Origin: an uncultured Alphaproteobacteria bacterium
GTDB taxonomy: Bacteria > Pseudomonadota > Alphaproteobacteria > RF32 > CAG-239
Length of the DNA: 6,961 nt
NCBI GenBank assembly: GCA_900540425.1
Contig: UQFU01000084.1
Location: 1-6,961 of the forward strand
Reading direction: 5' to 3'
The notes beneath the pieces were generated by a model that had not been told where the DNA came from, did not search any database, and saw nothing but the letters and a program-made list of their open reading frames with translations. The translations under genes were made by a program, and so were the position numbers. This document shows positions 5,413-6,961 of this stretch, piece by piece (the first letter of the stretch is position 1; every line of letters starts with the position of its first letter).

Positions 5413-6525
5413 ATGGAAACAAAAAGAGAATTAACAAATGACGAAAAAACGTTGTTAATCGGCCTAATGCCGGAGACTTTGAAATTTGCAACCGCTTTGG
5501 TTTTAAACGGCATTGAGTATGACGAGGTCATCTGCTACATTTATGAGCTAAGCGGGCTGGAAAAAATAATTCGTTCCCAACTGCTCAAACGCCTGTCGCA
5601 CTACCATCTGAAAAATGAAGCGGCTCTGGCAGCCGAATCGTTGCAAAACAGCAATACCGGCGCCGAAGAAATGCACAATCGCGCTTTGGCATACCTTCAG
5701 AAACTCTCTGCTCCCGATACGCCGCAGTATTTTGAAATGTCTCACTCGCTTGAGCTAAAAAGCAATACGGTCGTAACAGACCCGACAATGCTCAAAATCC
5801 AACAGCAAATCGAAAAATTTCTTGCCGAGCAAATGGGCAGCCAGCGTTCTGCACAACCCCGGATAAGCCGTTTTTTACTGCAAAAACAGCTCAACAAATT
5901 CATTGAACTGCTGCAGCCATATATCGCGCTTGCCCGGCAAATGCAAATTGAAAAACCTGGCATTTCAGACCTGCATAACGTCATCCGGCTTGCCAACCAA
6001 ACCAAAAAAGGCGGCATGTTGTTTGACGAACGGCGTCTGTCACAAATGCAGCGGATAAAATCCGGAATCACAATAATCGAACTGGACGGAGAAATTACGC
6101 CCGAAGAAATGCAGCTGGCATTGCGCACTTCTTACTCCGACGACCCGGAAATATTTGAAGAGCAGGTTTCGCTGGTGCAAAAATCTTACGATACCGTTAA
6201 AGACGCTTCAAAGGCCAGAGAAATCAAAATGATTGTATATCAATACATCAAAGATACGCTCAACCTCTGGGAACATCCTTCCGGAACTCTGCTTGAGTTT
6301 CCGTTTTACGGCACAACAATCAGTCAGGAAACCTTCAATTTCATGCATGAGCTTGAAGGACGGATAAAAAGCGGCGGCATGCACCAAATGTTTTTTCCGC
6401 ATATTCAAAGGCTGTATGATCAGATCAACTTCGGAGAACAGGGAAAACTAAACCCTTCCGAACAACGGATTGTTACGCTTTACAAAATGTTTAATCCTCA
6501 AAACGAAACCCCTTCCCCTCAATAA
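5413..6525 (+). CDS. Unrecognised 370-aa helical protein
   Basis: I do not recognise the family. The protein is acidic to neutral and strongly helical by composition, with long amphipathic stretches (about 10-100, 125-200, 230-285, 303-365) and no signal peptide or membrane segment, so probably cytoplasmic. A possibly beta-containing or turn-rich stretch sits near 217-231 (SGITIIELDGEITPE). The C-terminus (NETPSPQ) is short and unstructured. No nucleotide-binding, nuclease or other catalytic motif stands out. The ATG at 5413 is preferred to the in-frame GTG at 5353, which overlaps the promoter. It has its own promoter and terminator, so it is a single-gene transcription unit. No Shine-Dalgarno site; leader AU-rich (AATTTTATCATT). 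It shows no visible repeat shared with the 360-aa protein; a functional link to its neighbours is only suggested by position and leader type. Confidence 0.8.
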   Translation: METKRELTNDEKTLLIGLMPETLKFATALVLNGIEYDEVICYIYELSGLEKIIRSQLLKRLSHYHLKNEAALAAESLQNSNTGAEEMHNRALAYLQKLSAPDTPQYFEMSHSLELKSNTVVTDPTMLKIQQQIEKFLAEQMGSQRSAQPRISRFLLQKQLNKFIELLQPYIALARQMQIEKPGISDLHNVIRLANQTKKGGMLFDERRLSQMQRIKSGITIIELDGEITPEEMQLALRTSYSDDPEIFEEQVSLVQKSYDTVKDASKAREIKMIVYQYIKDTLNLWEHPSGTLLEFPFYGTTISQETFNFMHELEGRIKSGGMHQMFFPHIQRLYDQINFGEQGKLNPSEQRIVTLYKMFNPQNETPSPQ

Positions 6526-6548
6526 ACGGGAGGGGGTTCCCTTTTTTT
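6507..6548 (+). terminator. Rho-independent terminator overlapping the 370-aa gene end
   Basis: AACCCCTTCCC (6507-6517) pairs with GGGAGGGGGTT (6528-6538) with a single T-G wobble around a 10-base loop, followed by CCC and seven T. The left arm encodes the last residues of the protein, and the TAA (6523-6525) lies in the loop. Confidence 0.9.
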
Positions 6549-6615
6549 AAACTGCCCGTCCTCCTTGTCGCCAACCTCTCTTAATGCTGTTTTTTTTATT
6601 ATTCCAACCTTTTGC

Positions 6616-6680
6616 CTGTCATTCCGGACTTTTTCTGACCTGCCGCTTCAGCCTGTTCTTTCTATCTGTCACTCCGGCCT
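6616..6680. repeat. Two half-copies of the palindromic repeat
   Basis: CTGTCATTCCGGACT (6616-6630) and CTGTCACTCCGGCCT (6666-6680) are tandem, degenerate half-copies of the repeat unit. The second is followed by a T-rich spacer (6681-6690) leading into the full copy. The 67 bases before them (6549-6615), after the terminator T run, hold nothing I can identify beyond T-rich DNA. Confidence 0.5.
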
Positions 6681-6690
6681 ATTTTTTTAT

Positions 6691-6774
6691 CTGTCACTCC
6701 GGCCTCCGAGCCGGAGTCCAGGTCAACGTTGATTCCTTAATCACCTGGATTCCGGGTCAAGCCCGGAATGACAG
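6691..6774. repeat. 84-bp nested palindromic intergenic repeat (right copy)
   Basis: The reverse complement matches the copy at 27-109 except for about six substitutions and one extra G. It has the same two inner palindromes (CTCCGAGCCGGAG and ATTCCGGG / CCCGGAAT). The two copies are inverted and enclose all six main genes of the window; since such repeats are typically frequent between genes, this need not mean they bound a mobile unit. Confidence 0.8.
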
Positions 6775-6951
6775 CTATATGAGTGTCATGGCATACAGTA
6801 CCTTAGGCAGAGATTTGGCTAACCTGTAGCCCTCTCTCTTTTCCGCCATACTCACACCCAAACATCGTGAGGAATAACGAGGATATCCCTCAAAAGTGAA
6901 CTCCGCAGAGCACATTCGCCACTCTGCGGAGTATCGGAGAAAGAAAAACAT
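6775..6951 (-). CDS. Doubtful 58-aa reading frame
   Basis: An open frame from ATG (6949-6951) to TAG (6775-6777), directly abutting the palindromic repeat. It begins MFFFLRYSAEW and ends GYRLAKSLPKVLYAMTLI; the second half has a balanced amino-acid composition. The frame is open to the right edge of the window, so it could also be the end of a longer gene, or the start of a small one with an AT-rich leader (AGTATTATT before ATG) like the plus-strand genes. Against it: it contains a perfect hairpin at 6900-6932, has no Shine-Dalgarno site and ends at a repeat border. It may be translated repeat DNA. Confidence 0.2.
   Translation of the reverse strand: MFFFLRYSAEWRMCSAEFTFEGYPRYSSRCLGVSMAEKREGYRLAKSLPKVLYAMTLI
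6900..6932. other. Perfect 11-bp hairpin
   Basis: ACTCCGCAGAG (6900-6910) and CTCTGCGGAGT (6922-6932) are exact reverse complements around an 11-base loop. Neither strand has a proper T run directly after it (the minus strand reads TCACTTTTG). It could be a weak terminator of a minus-strand gene beyond the window, a leader structure of a plus-strand gene beyond it, or another dispersed palindrome. Confidence 0.5.
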
Positions 6952-6961
6952 AATAATACTT

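Noticed and set aside
6584..6829. 81-aa plus-strand ORF (contains ITWIPGQARNDS)
   Set aside because: It is a translation of the palindromic repeat copies. Frames of this kind are typical spurious calls in repeat-rich alphaproteobacterial genomes.

Overview
The window looks like chromosomal DNA from a Gram-negative bacterium, most likely an uncultured alphaproteobacterium. A MacAB-type export operon implies an inner and an outer membrane. The intergenic regions at both ends carry nested palindromes of the CATTCCGGG / CCCGGAATG and CTCCGGCTC / GAGCCGGAG kind, which I associate from general knowledge with alphaproteobacterial genomes. The taxonomic call is inference; the window holds no marker gene.

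Layout. Positions 1-461 are non-coding and repeat-rich: an 83-bp nested palindromic repeat with flanking half-copies, two further hairpins, and a 141-bp imperfect palindrome (323-463) whose right arm overlaps the stop codon of the last gene of the export operon. Positions 462-3546, on the minus strand, hold a compact three-gene operon in the order periplasmic adaptor (MacA family), ABC ATPase, MacB-type permease. Each junction overlaps by a single base. Together they encode an inner-membrane ABC exporter with its adaptor; an outer-membrane TolC-like channel would be needed and is not present here. Positions 3547-3720 are an AT-rich divergent intergenic region that probably holds promoters for both directions.

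Positions 3721-6525, on the plus strand, carry three genes I cannot assign to a known family: 360, 132 and 370 aa, all apparently soluble and helix-rich. Each is followed by its own hairpin; those after genes 2 and 3 are convincing rho-independent terminators. Gene 3 also has a clear sigma-70-like promoter just downstream of gene 2's terminator, so it is its own transcription unit. The 360-aa protein contains a tandem duplication of a roughly 115-residue helical unit. None of the three has a Shine-Dalgarno sequence before its start, while two of the export operon genes (adaptor and permease) do.

Positions 6526-6961 are again repeat-rich: two half-copies and one full copy of the left-end repeat, in inverted orientation. 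They end in a perfect 11-bp hairpin inside a weakly supported 58-aa minus-strand reading frame. I saw no CRISPR array, tRNA, rRNA, transposase or phage gene. The parts most worth following up are the three unrecognised genes, especially the duplicated one, and the 141-bp palindromic element.
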